Source: CAYWHE01 sp964458125 (GTDB lineage: Bacteria; Bacteroidota; Bacteroidia; AKYH767-A; OLB10). From it: a DNA stretch of 7,600 nt. The stretch lies in NCBI GenBank assembly GCA_964458125.1, contig CAYWHE010000201.1, forward strand, positions 1-7,600, written 5' to 3'. Made by a program: the position numbers and the translations under genes. The notes under the pieces are model-generated. The model was not told where the DNA came from and searched no databases. It saw nothing but the letters and a program-made list of their open reading frames with translations. Below, one piece after another: positions 1 through 7,520 of the stretch; the stretch's first letter is position 1; every line of letters starts with the position of its first letter.

Positions 1-1
1 C

Positions 2-1048
2 CTCCGGCTGTTTAGTACTGCCTGGTTGACAGTGACAGGTGAAATCAATTTCCGTTACCTGGTCCTGGTCGTGAATGCCTGTTACCTGGTTCTTTATTTA
101 GGCTGGCTCCGGCTTATGTTCCCCGATTCCGCGCGGGTGGGGGCTTCACTTCCCATCGTACTATTGGTCTTTCAGTTTCAGAGTTACGACACCATCCTGT
201 GGGCAACGGCGGGTTTTAATTTCATTGTGACCTTCATGCTCGCGCTGCTTTCCATGGTTTTTATCACCCGCAAAGGAAATTTGGCGCTGCCTTTATCCAT
301 ACTTTTTGCTCTTATGGCCACCCTCACCTATGGCAATGGCTGGCTGATCTTTGCAGTAATCCTCGTTTATCTGTTATACAGGAAACAGGTTAACCGGGCT
401 GCCTGGATGGCAGGAACAGCACTCATGCTGGCATTCTGGTATTTCAGAATTCCGTTTGAAATCCCGGGTAATGGAATGGCCCAGGCACCCTGGTTTCACT
501 ACCCCGTATATTATTTTTCGTTCTGCGGTTCTGCTTTCCGTTTCTTTAACCGTGTGGAACCGGCCTTCCTGGCAGGAGTGATCATTCATATTTTGTTATG
601 GATATGCTGGCGCAAGGGTTTTATGAAAGGGAACCCCATTCTCCCCGGAATGATGTTTTTTATCCTGCTATCGGCTGTGCTTACAACCATCTTCCGGACA
701 GCTGACGGTGGCATCTCCCAGGCGCTGTCTCCCCGGTATGGTTTCTATTCACAATGGCTGGTCCTCCTGCTTCTGACCATGCATCTGCAAAAAAGCACCT
801 GGTTGAATGTCGCTTTTCCTCCCGCTCAACTGATAACGGTTCTGATGGCCTGGCAGCTGGCTTCGGCATTTATGTATTATCCGGAGGCAACGATACGACG
901 GAATACACTGTTGAATTATATAAAACCATGGCAACAAAAACCTGGCGACGGAATAGAAAAAAATTCCGTTATCAATCCCTGGATTTTTGGTGCAGATCCC
1001 ATTGGTACCATCAATAAGGCCAGGGCCGGGGGAATTTACAGTCCTTAA
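2..1048 (+). CDS. Polytopic inner-membrane protein, C-terminal part (5' truncated by window edge)
   Basis: The frame is open to the left edge, so the 348 residues seen are the C-terminal part of a longer protein. A TTG at 26 is not a credible start. I count about nine or ten hydrophobic segments, for example at bases 55-120, 139-177, 218-265, 282-380 (two), 400-445, 557-610, 638-693, 745-790 and 808-880. Between them are short loops and the motifs YGNGW (near 330-345) and SPRYGFYS (near 728-750). A polar tail of about 50 residues ends in GGIYSP. This pattern recalls large uncharacterised membrane proteins of Bacteroidota that look like Wzy or GT-C glycosyltransferases. That is a weak resemblance by eye, and I see no catalytic motif. 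The catalytic region of a GT-C enzyme would lie near the missing N-terminus. The gene is convergent with the lipoprotein gene, 118 bp away, and has no clear terminator of its own. Confidence 0.85.
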   Translation, partial: LRLFSTAWLTVTGEINFRYLVLVVNACYLVLYLGWLRLMFPDSARVGASLPIVLLVFQFQSYDTILWATAGFNFIVTFMLALLSMVFITRKGNLALPLSILFALMATLTYGNGWLIFAVILVYLLYRKQVNRAAWMAGTALMLAFWYFRIPFEIPGNGMAQAPWFHYPVYYFSFCGSAFRFFNRVEPAFLAGVIIHILLWICWRKGFMKGNPILPGMMFFILLSAVLTTIFRTADGGISQALSPRYGFYSQWLVLLLLTMHLQKSTWLNVAFPPAQLITVLMAWQLASAFMYYPEATIRRNTLLNYIKPWQQKPGDGIEKNSVINPWIFGADPIGTINKARAGGIYSP

Positions 1049-1110
1049 AAACGGAGGAAAAAACCATTGAAGTTTACCTTCGTCCACCTCAGTGCCTTAA
1101 TACGGGGTTT

Positions 1111-1144
1111 GAAAAAAACCCCCGAAAGCCTGTTCTTCCGGGGG
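1111..1144 (-). terminator. Rho-independent terminator of the lipoprotein gene
   Basis: Two ten-base arms, 1119-1128 and 1135-1144, form a GC-rich stem (CCCCCG at the base). There is one A/C mismatch at 1125/1138 and a six-base loop at 1129-1134. Read on the - strand, the stem is followed directly by seven T residues (the A run at 1112-1118). It starts 22 bases after the lipoprotein stop codon. The + strand side (CAACTAACC) has no T run, so the structure should act on the - strand only. It also shields the convergent membrane-protein gene from read-through. Confidence 0.85.
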
Positions 1145-1166
1145 CAACTAACCTGATTCTGCATTT

Positions 1167-2003
1167 TTACTTTAATGTGATGTTGTGAACGATTCCGTTG
1201 ATGGTTACCGTTGCCAGGTTATCGCAGGTACCATTGCCGAAATCGATTGTACGGGTAGCTTTTCCGGATGGATGGAATTCTACGGTTCCGCTGACCAGGA
1301 AATAGCAGGCCATTTCCTTGCGTACGGCATTGATAATCGTTGCGGTGAAGGAATTTCCTTTGGACGATGAACCGCTTGCTGAGCCTGTTATCAGGTAAAC
1401 ATCATCACTCCACTGGGGGGTGTTGGCTCCCTGAATATATTCACGTGTACGCTGAGAAGTCCAGGTGATGGTTCCTCCCCCGTTTGCTGCGGATAGGATG
1501 ATGCTGCCGTTCACATCAATGGAGTAGGAAAGGTTACCGGAATTATTCAGCCCGTCATTGGTGATTGTTTTAATTCCCAAAACCTGGTTATCGTTAACGA
1601 AATAATTATTAAAGGTGATGGTGTGTACGTGACCGGGATCTTTGTAAGCTCCGCTCCAGGTTACAATAATCTGGCCCCTGCGGTAGCGGTTGTCTTTACA
1701 CAGGCAGTTCTGAGGACCAAAATCAATGGTCATCGTAGTGTCGGTAGGCGTCGCGGTAAAGGTAACGGTTGCGCAGTTGCTTAATATCCCGTCACTGCTG
1801 CCGCCCTTATAGGAATTTACCGAGCCGGAGGAAGCTTCATCCGATATGTTGACCACATCATTAAACGTGGCTTCTGCAAGCACATTGTCAAATGCTGAAG
1901 CCGTGTCCGTATCGGCATCAGGCGAATCATTTTTCCTGCAGCCGCTGAAAATGATCCCGGTTAAGAGAGCAATAAATAAATTTTTCAAAATGACATTTTT
2001 CAT
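1167..2003 (-). CDS. Lipoprotein of unknown function with duplicated TIDFG/cysteine beta motif
   Basis: 278 residues. The N-terminus is a lipoprotein signal: MKNVILKN, a hydrophobic stretch, then the lipobox F-S-G-C with Cys22 as the lipidated residue. C-R-K-N-D followed by an acidic Ser/Thr-rich linker resembles the surface-export signals of Bacteroidota lipoproteins, so exposure on the cell surface is possible (inference). The rest is rich in T, V, I, N and G and looks all-beta. Two stretches resemble each other. Residues 77-119 run from C77 through TIDFG (92-96) and C100/C102 to GQIIVTW. Residues 233-277 run from C233 through TIDFG (252-256) and C260 to NGIVHNITL. The paired cysteines could form disulfides. 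I recognise the pattern from uncharacterised Bacteroidota lipoproteins but know no function. ATG at 2003 follows an A-rich leader with no Shine-Dalgarno sequence. I found no TAnnTTTG box upstream. The gene appears monocistronic and ends at the hairpin at 1119-1144. Confidence 0.9.
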   Translation of the reverse strand: MKNVILKNLFIALLTGIIFSGCRKNDSPDADTDTASAFDNVLAEATFNDVVNISDEASSGSVNSYKGGSSDGILSNCATVTFTATPTDTTMTIDFGPQNCLCKDNRYRRGQIIVTWSGAYKDPGHVHTITFNNYFVNDNQVLGIKTITNDGLNNSGNLSYSIDVNGSIILSAANGGGTITWTSQRTREYIQGANTPQWSDDVYLITGSASGSSSKGNSFTATIINAVRKEMACYFLVSGTVEFHPSGKATRTIDFGNGTCDNLATVTINGIVHNITLK

Positions 2004-2072
2004 CGTGTTTATTTTTAATGTTTCAGTAAGAGGAGAATGGATTTTTAAATCAATGAGACTATCGTTTCAGAA

Positions 2073-2213
2073 GCTCCAGAGGAGCGAACTGAAGCGATTT
2101 AGTCGAATTGATCCCGATGGCTTTGTCCTTCGGGATCTTAGGGTTTTATTCCCCGCCGCTTGCGGCGAACAAATAAAATTTTCCATGTTGATACCTCGCA
2201 GCTTGCTGCGAGG
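2073..2213 (+). repeat. Hairpin-rich intergenic repeat, copy 1 (four hairpins)
   Basis: Four hairpins lie in 141 bases. H1 is GCTCC/GGAGC (2073-2077/2081-2085) with loop AGA. H2 is GATCCCGA/TCGGGATC (2110-2117/2130-2137), extended inward by GG/CC (2119-2120/2127-2128) after a T/T mismatch. H3 is CGCCG/CGGCG (2154-2158/2163-2167) with loop CTTG. H4 is CCTCGCAG/CTGCGAGG (2194-2201/2206-2213), also with loop CTTG. TAGTCGAAT at 2100-2108, two bases, then ATCCCG match the second copy near 7580-7596 in inverted orientation. The cluster sits in the divergent spacer, upstream of both the lipoprotein and the TPR gene. No hairpin is followed by a proper T run, so they are poor terminators. REP-like or MITE-like intergenic elements are the closest known class. 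Confidence 0.7.
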
Positions 2214-2527
2214 AGTTTCATTTTCGAAATTCCGCAATAGGATCGGACAGGGTTAGAAAGGTTTAATGACTTCCTGAATTTTTTATGCCCGGCACTGGCT
2301 TTTTTATTTAAGAAACAGGCTGAACACCCAGCGAACGGTCACAGATACTTTCTGATGCCGGTTTTACCTTTTAACATTCATAATTTAAATGGGTGGAGGT
2401 CCGGCCATGCACCTTCTCTTTATAACCGGCAGTGTGCACGGTTGAACAGCTTAGTTTTCCTCATTATTGTGTTCATAAATAACACACCCGGGGTAATAAA
2501 ACCGAAATCCTCCTCGTTTTTAAGAAT
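2214..2527. other. Intergenic region upstream of the TPR operon
   Basis: No credible gene is present. The frames that stay open here are short, have no recognisable protein character and partly run into the repeat. The sequence is AT-rich in patches (2276-2311 and 2378-2390). The only structures I can support are the inverted repeat at 2468-2486 and the promoter box just downstream. A T run at 2300-2306 follows only a three-base stem, too weak to call a terminator. Confidence 0.6.
2468..2486. promoter_or_regulatory. Inverted repeat TGTGTT-N7-AACACA upstream of the operon promoter
   Basis: Two perfect six-base arms (2468-2473 and 2481-2486) are separated by an AT-rich seven-base spacer. The repeat centre lies about 50 bases upstream of the -7 box. 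The size and symmetry fit a binding site for a dimeric regulator, and the position would suit an activator. A chance palindrome of this size is also plausible, and I cannot name a regulator. Confidence 0.3.
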
Positions 2528-2535
2528 TAATTTTG
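2528..2535 (+). promoter_or_regulatory. Bacteroidota-type -7 promoter box (TAATTTTG) for the TPR-barrel operon
   Basis: The eight bases match TAnnTTTG, the -7 consensus for the primary sigma factor of Bacteroidota, at every fixed position. Transcription would start about 5-10 bases downstream, leaving a 5' leader of roughly 15-20 bases before ATG at 2560. No clear TTG/TTTG -33 element is seen at the usual distance, so the promoter may be weak or need an activator. The box overlaps a TTG at 2533 in frame with the TPR gene, which argues that the TTG is not translated. Confidence 0.6.
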
Positions 2536-2559
2536 CAAACCCGGATCCATCCGGTCCAG

Positions 2560-5500
2560 ATGAACTACCAGACGATCAGATTTCTTTCTTGCCTTTTCTT
2601 TATTGAACTGTTCTGTTTTGCATGGCCTGTACAGGCGCAGAAAACAGGAGTATACAGGGATCCGGAGGCTCACTTTAAATCCGGCATGGAACTTTTTCAG
2701 AAGGAAAAATTTAGTGCAGCCCGAAGGGAATTCGAAAGGATTCAGGAAGATATTGCCGGGGTTTCCACTGTAACGGCTGAACTGGCTGCTTATTACCAGG
2801 CTGTTTGCGCGGCAGAATTGTTTCATCCCGATGCAGAAGCGCTGCTGACGGCATTTATCAACAGGCATCCGGAGAGTACGAGGCTGAGACCTGCCTATTT
2901 TCAGCTGGGACGGTTATTCTACAAACAGAAACGGTATAAAAACGCCACGGATGCATTCGAAAAGGCCGATGTTTATTACCTTACCAATGAAGAGATCACG
3001 GAATATTATTTTAAAGCCGGTTATGCTTATTTTATAAAGGGTGAGATGGTGAAGGCGGAGAAAAGCCTGCACAATGTCATTGGCGTGGATTCTAAGTATA
3101 AGGCTGCGGCCAATTATTACTATGCGCATATTGCTTATGCCAATGATAATTACCAGACGGCCCTATCCTCCTTCAACAAGCTTAATGAATCGGAAGCCTT
3201 CGGCCCGGTGGTACCCTTATACATTGCCCAGATCTATTTTGACCAGGAGAAATACGATGAGTTGCTGGCTTATGCCATACCGCTGGTTGATAAGCCAAAA
3301 CTGCAGCAGGCGGCTGAATTGAAGCGCCTGATTGCCGAGGCTTATTTCAGGAAATCCGATTTCAGAAAATCATACGAATATTTTTTACAATACCAGAAAA
3401 GTGTCCCGGCCTTATCAAGGGAAGAATATTATCAGCTGGCCTACTGCGAATACCAGGTGCAGCGATATGAGGATGCTGTAAGGGATTTCCAGAAGGTTTC
3501 GGAAGGCAATGATGCACTTGCCCAGAATGCCTGTTTTCACCTTGCAGCCTGTTACCTGAAACTGAACAACAAACAAGGTGCAAGGAGTTCCTTTCAACTG
3601 GCGGCCAGGTCACAGGCAGATGCAAAGATTTCCGAAGACGCCCTGTTCAGTTACGCCAAACTTTCCTATGAACTGTCGTTTCAGCCCGTTGCCATCAAAG
3701 CTTTTCGTGAGTTCCAGGAACGCTTCCCGGAGTCATCGCGAAAGGATGAAGCCAGCCAGTTTCTTGCTGATATTTTCATGACCACCCATAATTACAAGGA
3801 TGCCCTGGCTGTTCTGGAAAGCATTGACAGGAAAACCGGTTCGGCCAATCAGGCATACCAGAAGGTGGCTTATTACCGGGGCCTGGAATTTTATAACGAT
3901 GGAGACCGGAAGCGTGCAATCGGCCTGTTCGATAAGGCGATCATCAGCAAAGCAAATGCAGGCATAACGTCCATGGCCATGTACTGGAAGGCGGAGGCGC
4001 TGTATGCCAACCAGCAATATGAGCCTGCCATGAAGGAATACCGGATTTTCCTGTTCTCACCCGGGGCTGCAGCGCTCCCCTGCTTCAATTCAGCCCATTA
4101 CAATATCGGGTATTGTTTTTTTAAAATGGAAAATTATGCCGAAGCGCAGATCTGGTTCAGGAAATACCTGAAAAACAAACCGGAAACCGACACGGAAAGA
4201 TATAACGATGCCACTATACGAATAGCAGATGCGAATTTCATGCTGAAGGAATATGCTATTGCACTTGACTTTTATCAGGATGCCGTGAGCAACAAGGCTA
4301 AGGGATCCGATTACTGCCTGTTCCAGAAAGGAATGATATACGGTATCAACGGAAACATGAACGATAAAACCGCGGCCATGCAGGGGGTCATTGGCGGTTT
4401 CCGCAACTCCTCGTATCTGGATGATGCCATATACGAGAAAGGCAATGCCCTGCTTGCTTCCGGGAAGAATAACGAGGCGCTTCCGTATTTCCAGCGGATC
4501 GTTTCCGAATTTCCAAACAGCAGTTATACCCGCAAGGCGCTGATCCGCATAGGACTCATATACTACAACGACAAGAATGACGAGCGTGCACTTTCGGCAT
4601 ACAAGCAGGTAATCACGAAATACCCGTCCACCCCTGAAGCGTCAGAAGCCCTTAACGGCATAAAAAATATTTATGTGAACTCCGGAAACCCTTCGGCCTA
4701 TTTCGATTTTGTGAAAACGGTTCCGTCGGCCAGCATCAGTACCGGGGCCCAGGATTCCATCACGTATGAAGCAGCCGAGCAACGCTACATGAAGGGGGAT
4801 AAGGATGCAGCCCGTGATTTTGACAATTACCTGAAGCAATTCCCGGAAGGCTGTTTTTCAGTGAATGCCACCTTTTACAAAGCCGAATCGGACTACAGGA
4901 ACCAGCTGCTGGCGGAGGCGCTTGCAGGCTATGAATTTGTCATTTCACGGACCAGAAATATCTTCACCGAAAAGTCTCTGCTGAAGGCATCCCTGATCAA
5001 CTACCGGAACAAGGCTTATGAAAAAGCGCTTGAACAATATACCCGGCTGGAAGAAGTTGCGGAGTTCCCGGAAAATATCCTGGCCGCCCGTGCAGGCGCC
5101 CTGCGATGCAGCAACAAACTGAACAACTGTGAGCAAGCCGTACTCACTGCAAAGAAAATAATCGCCATGGAAAAGGCGCCAGGTGATCTGGTCAACGAAG
5201 CGCATCTCGTATCGGGAAAATGCGCCATGCTTTCATCCGATTACACCGTTGCCCAGAAGGAATTATCACAGGCGGCACGGGTCCCGAACAGTGAAACCGG
5301 TGCGGAGGCCCGGTACAGGCTGGCCCAACTGCAGCACCTGCTCACCAATTACAAGGAGTCGCTGAAACTTGCTTTTGAAGTGATCAACCAGGTGCCTTCC
5401 TATGATTTCTGGATTGCCAAAAGTTTTATTCTGCTGGCCGATAATTACGTTGCCATGAAGGACGATTTCCAGGCGAAGAGCACCCTGAAAAGCCTGCTGG

Positions 5501-5676
5501 ACAATTATGAAAAAAATCCCGATGATGCCGAAGACATCAAGGTCATTGCCGCTGAAAAGCTTTCAGCCATCCAGTTGAGGGAACAGGAGCAACTGAATAA
5601 GGAGCTCCGGGAAAATCAGCATGCTGTACCTGTTCAGCAGGACAGCATAGAGAGTGGACAGGAGGATAAGGAATAG
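2560..5676 (+). CDS. Large exported tetratricopeptide-repeat (TPR) protein
   Basis: 1038 residues. The N-terminus is a signal peptide: MNYQTIR, a hydrophobic core (about 8-22), and a VQA cleavage site after residue 26, so the mature protein should be periplasmic. There is no lipobox. Almost all of the rest is helical repeats with TPR hallmarks (W/L-G/A-Y-A/F-P spacing and NYxxA-type turns). Clear units lie near residues 37-62, 111-138, 147-175, 181-208, 287-313, 322-348, 360-393, 396-422, 432-461, 471-497, 510-541, 549-576, 618-689 (two), 765-796, 916-946 and 950-984, with weaker ones between. The last 40 residues or so are Glu/Gln-rich and look like a coiled coil or disordered tail. TPR arrays bind partner proteins, so a scaffold or assembly role with the downstream barrel is the best inference. 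ATG at 2560 is preferred to the TTG at 2533: it starts the signal peptide directly and lies just after the promoter box. There is no Shine-Dalgarno sequence. A generic TPR label is safe; a specific function is not known. Confidence 0.93.
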   Translation: MNYQTIRFLSCLFFIELFCFAWPVQAQKTGVYRDPEAHFKSGMELFQKEKFSAARREFERIQEDIAGVSTVTAELAAYYQAVCAAELFHPDAEALLTAFINRHPESTRLRPAYFQLGRLFYKQKRYKNATDAFEKADVYYLTNEEITEYYFKAGYAYFIKGEMVKAEKSLHNVIGVDSKYKAAANYYYAHIAYANDNYQTALSSFNKLNESEAFGPVVPLYIAQIYFDQEKYDELLAYAIPLVDKPKLQQAAELKRLIAEAYFRKSDFRKSYEYFLQYQKSVPALSREEYYQLAYCEYQVQRYEDAVRDFQKVSEGNDALAQNACFHLAACYLKLNNKQGARSSFQLAARSQADAKISEDALFSYAKLSYELSFQPVAIKAFREFQERFPESSRKDEASQFLADIFMTTHNYKDALAVLESIDRKTGSANQAYQKVAYYRGLEFYNDGDRKRAIGLFDKAIISKANAGITSMAMYWKAEALYANQQYEPAMKEYRIFLFSPGAAALPCFNSAHYNIGYCFFKMENYAEAQIWFRKYLKNKPETDTERYNDATIRIADANFMLKEYAIALDFYQDAVSNKAKGSDYCLFQKGMIYGINGNMNDKTAAMQGVIGGFRNSSYLDDAIYEKGNALLASGKNNEALPYFQRIVSEFPNSSYTRKALIRIGLIYYNDKNDERALSAYKQVITKYPSTPEASEALNGIKNIYVNSGNPSAYFDFVKTVPSASISTGAQDSITYEAAEQRYMKGDKDAARDFDNYLKQFPEGCFSVNATFYKAESDYRNQLLAEALAGYEFVISRTRNIFTEKSLLKASLINYRNKAYEKALEQYTRLEEVAEFPENILAARAGALRCSNKLNNCEQAVLTAKKIIAMEKAPGDLVNEAHLVSGKCAMLSSDYTVAQKELSQAARVPNSETGAEARYRLAQLQHLLTNYKESLKLAFEVINQVPSYDFWIAKSFILLADNYVAMKDDFQAKSTLKSLLDNYEKNPDDAEDIKVIAAEKLSAIQLREQEQLNKELRENQHAVPVQQDSIESGQEDKE

Positions 5677-5695
5677 CAAGCACCATGCACGAAAA

Positions 5696-7351
5696 ATGAG
5701 CAAGACGAAAATTTTATGTTATTTCCCGGGCTGCTGTATAGCCGTATTTACCTTTATCCCGGTCCAGTCTCTATCCCAGGATTTGGGCGATGAGCATGTC
5801 CTGGTGGTTAAGGCTTACCAGCCTGTACTCACCGATGCCTATAAGATAAACGACCTTCCCTTAACCGATACATCCCGGGGAACCGTTCCGGTTCTTTCCT
5901 ATGAAATTGAAAATCGCAGGATGCAGCCGGCCTATAAGCCCACACCCATCAAGCCGGTAAAGATCAAGGATGATTCCATCCGGAAACTATACCGGGGGTA
6001 TGTGAAGGGCGGTTACGGAAATTACAGCACCTACTATGGTGAGTTCATGTACAATGCCCTCCGTTCCAAAGAGTTTGATGCCGGTGTGCATTACCGTCAC
6101 CTGAGCGGTAACGGAAAGATCAAGGGGTATGGCATTCCGGCCTGGAGTGATAACCTGTTTGAATTATCGGGCCGGAAATTCATGGAGTCGGCCACCCTGG
6201 ATGCCTCCTTTTCATACCAGCGCCTGGTTCAACATTTTTATGGTTATGAATCTCCTCCCTTCCTGTTCTCCAAGAAGGAAACACGGCATCGATTTAATGA
6301 TTTTAACGGCCGGGTTTCTTATGGTTCCAACTACAAGGAAGCTTCCGATCGGCTTGATTATAAAGCCAGCCTGACCTATACGAGTTTTGCCGATAACCTG
6401 GACAACACCGAGGGACGATTTGGCCTGGAGGGTTTTGCCGGCATGGATTTTAACGGGCATTACGGAAAACTGGGCCTGAAGGCCGATTTTAGCGAATATA
6501 AACAAGCTGTTCCCGGAACCACAAACCGCACCTTTGTATCTCTTCAGCCCAGGTATTTATTCCATGCCGACCTCGTGAACCTGGAAGCAGGTGCGAATGT
6601 CGAGGCTGAATTCGAGGATGCCACCACTTTTCATTTGTATCCGTTTTTAAAGGCAAAATACCAGTTGATCGATGATGCCATGTCCGTCTATGCCGAATGG
6701 AAGGGTTCCATGCAGCAGAATTATTTCCGGGAACTTTCCCTGGCAAACCCGTTTATGGATGCCGGACCTCAACTGAAAAATACGAATGTGAAATTTGATT
6801 TGGGCGGGGGCATCAATATCCGGCTCGATCATGATGTGAAGACCGGATTATCAGCTTCTTTTCAGCGAAAGCTCAACGAACCATTTTTCGTCAATATCAT
6901 GAACCTGAATTACCCCGTCACCTTCAAGGTTGAATATTACGATGTGAATGTGTTGAATATCCATGCCGAGGTTTCGTATGATTTTCATGAAAAACTGATG
7001 CTTGGATTGCAGGCTGACTATCAGAAATTCAGCAATAACAATGGCGACCGGTTCTGGTATAAGCCGGCCATGAGGGTTGCCCTTTCCGGTGGATATGCCA
7101 TCGGGGAAAAAATTCTGATTAAAACAGACTGGTTCTACAACAGCCAGGTGGAGGCGAAATCCGATGATGTCAAAGGTTACACCACTTTAAAGGGATGGCT
7201 GGATCTGAACCTCGGCGGAGAGTATATCTACAAGAAGAATCTTTCCGTGTTTCTGAAACTCAACAACCTGGCTTCCCAACGCTACAGGCAATATTACCAG
7301 TACCCGACCTACCGGATCAACCTGATGGGTGGGCTGACCTATTCCTTCTGA
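5696..7351 (+). CDS. Outer-membrane beta-barrel protein, TonB-receptor-like barrel without a plug
   Basis: 551 residues. The signal peptide (MSKTKIL, hydrophobic core, likely cleavage near SLS-Q at 27-28) is followed by a segment of about 70 residues containing VKAYQPVLTDAYKIN and the proline/lysine-rich KPTPIKPVKIKDD. After it come alternating aromatic/polar beta strands (from about residue 98, LYRGYVKGGYGNYSTYYGEF) to the end. The protein ends in GGLTYSF, the C-terminal aromatic signal used for BAM-dependent insertion. The last strands (LNNLASQRYRQYYQYP) resemble the end of TonB-dependent receptors. The N-terminal segment is too short for a standard plug of about 120-150 residues, and I see no TonB box or carboxypeptidase-like domain. 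Database labels of 'TonB-dependent receptor' for such proteins may therefore mislead. It lies 19 bp after the TPR gene with no promoter between, so the two are probably co-transcribed. ATG at 5696 (leader GAAAA) is preferred to GTG at 5654, which overlaps the upstream gene and would put 14 charged residues before the signal peptide. Confidence 0.9.
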   Translation: MSKTKILCYFPGCCIAVFTFIPVQSLSQDLGDEHVLVVKAYQPVLTDAYKINDLPLTDTSRGTVPVLSYEIENRRMQPAYKPTPIKPVKIKDDSIRKLYRGYVKGGYGNYSTYYGEFMYNALRSKEFDAGVHYRHLSGNGKIKGYGIPAWSDNLFELSGRKFMESATLDASFSYQRLVQHFYGYESPPFLFSKKETRHRFNDFNGRVSYGSNYKEASDRLDYKASLTYTSFADNLDNTEGRFGLEGFAGMDFNGHYGKLGLKADFSEYKQAVPGTTNRTFVSLQPRYLFHADLVNLEAGANVEAEFEDATTFHLYPFLKAKYQLIDDAMSVYAEWKGSMQQNYFRELSLANPFMDAGPQLKNTNVKFDLGGGINIRLDHDVKTGLSASFQRKLNEPFFVNIMNLNYPVTFKVEYYDVNVLNIHAEVSYDFHEKLMLGLQADYQKFSNNNGDRFWYKPAMRVALSGGYAIGEKILIKTDWFYNSQVEAKSDDVKGYTTLKGWLDLNLGGEYIYKKNLSVFLKLNNLASQRYRQYYQYPTYRINLMGGLTYSF

Positions 7352-7520
7352 TCCGGACTGGAAACCAAACAGGGATTACTGAATAAGTAAAGTCTTTTTA
7401 TTTTATGGCAACTTGGAGGGAAAAGGGAAAAAGCAGGTGCATGGAAAATTGAATAAATTGCTTGATAACCTTTCTCTTAAGCTCAAAATCAAGGGTATGA
7501 ACCCCGGGGCAAGCGCTGGA

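Noticed and set aside
26..28. TTG as a start codon for the membrane protein.
   Set aside because: The frame is open to the window edge and the residues before it continue the same protein character, so it is internal.
54..90. Direct repeat GTTACCTGGT at 54-63 and 81-90.
   Set aside because: The copies are in frame, nine codons apart, and encode the same Tyr-Leu-Val motif inside a membrane segment. No further copies are present.
1104..1122. Second hairpin GGGGTTT/AAACCCC overlapping the lipoprotein terminator, possibly an antiterminator.
   Set aside because: In the direction of the lipoprotein transcript it can form only after the terminator and its T run have been made, so it cannot compete in time. 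On the + strand it has no T run.
1846..2256. Open + strand frame of about 136 residues.
   Set aside because: Half of it is antisense to the lipoprotein signal region and half translates the hairpin repeat, so it is a shadow.
2285..2306. GCC...GGC followed by TTTTTT as a terminator.
   Set aside because: The stem is only three base pairs and there is no gene upstream on the + strand that needs it.
5654..5656. GTG start for the barrel protein.
   Set aside because: It overlaps the TPR gene and adds a charged 14-residue extension ahead of a complete signal peptide that begins at 5696.
5660..5665. AGGAGG as a Shine-Dalgarno sequence for the barrel gene.
   Set aside because: It is 30 bases before the likely ATG, has no start codon at the right distance, and lies in TPR coding sequence for Gly-Gln-Glu-Asp. 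Bacteroidota rarely depend on such sites.
5726..5737. Possible lipobox F-P-G-C in the barrel signal peptide.
   Set aside because: The hydrophobic stretch before it is too short, the hydrophobic core continues past the cysteines, and a normal cleavage site follows near residue 27.
7405..7452. Short open frame of 15 residues downstream of the barrel gene.
   Set aside because: It is very short, with no promoter and no recognisable protein features.
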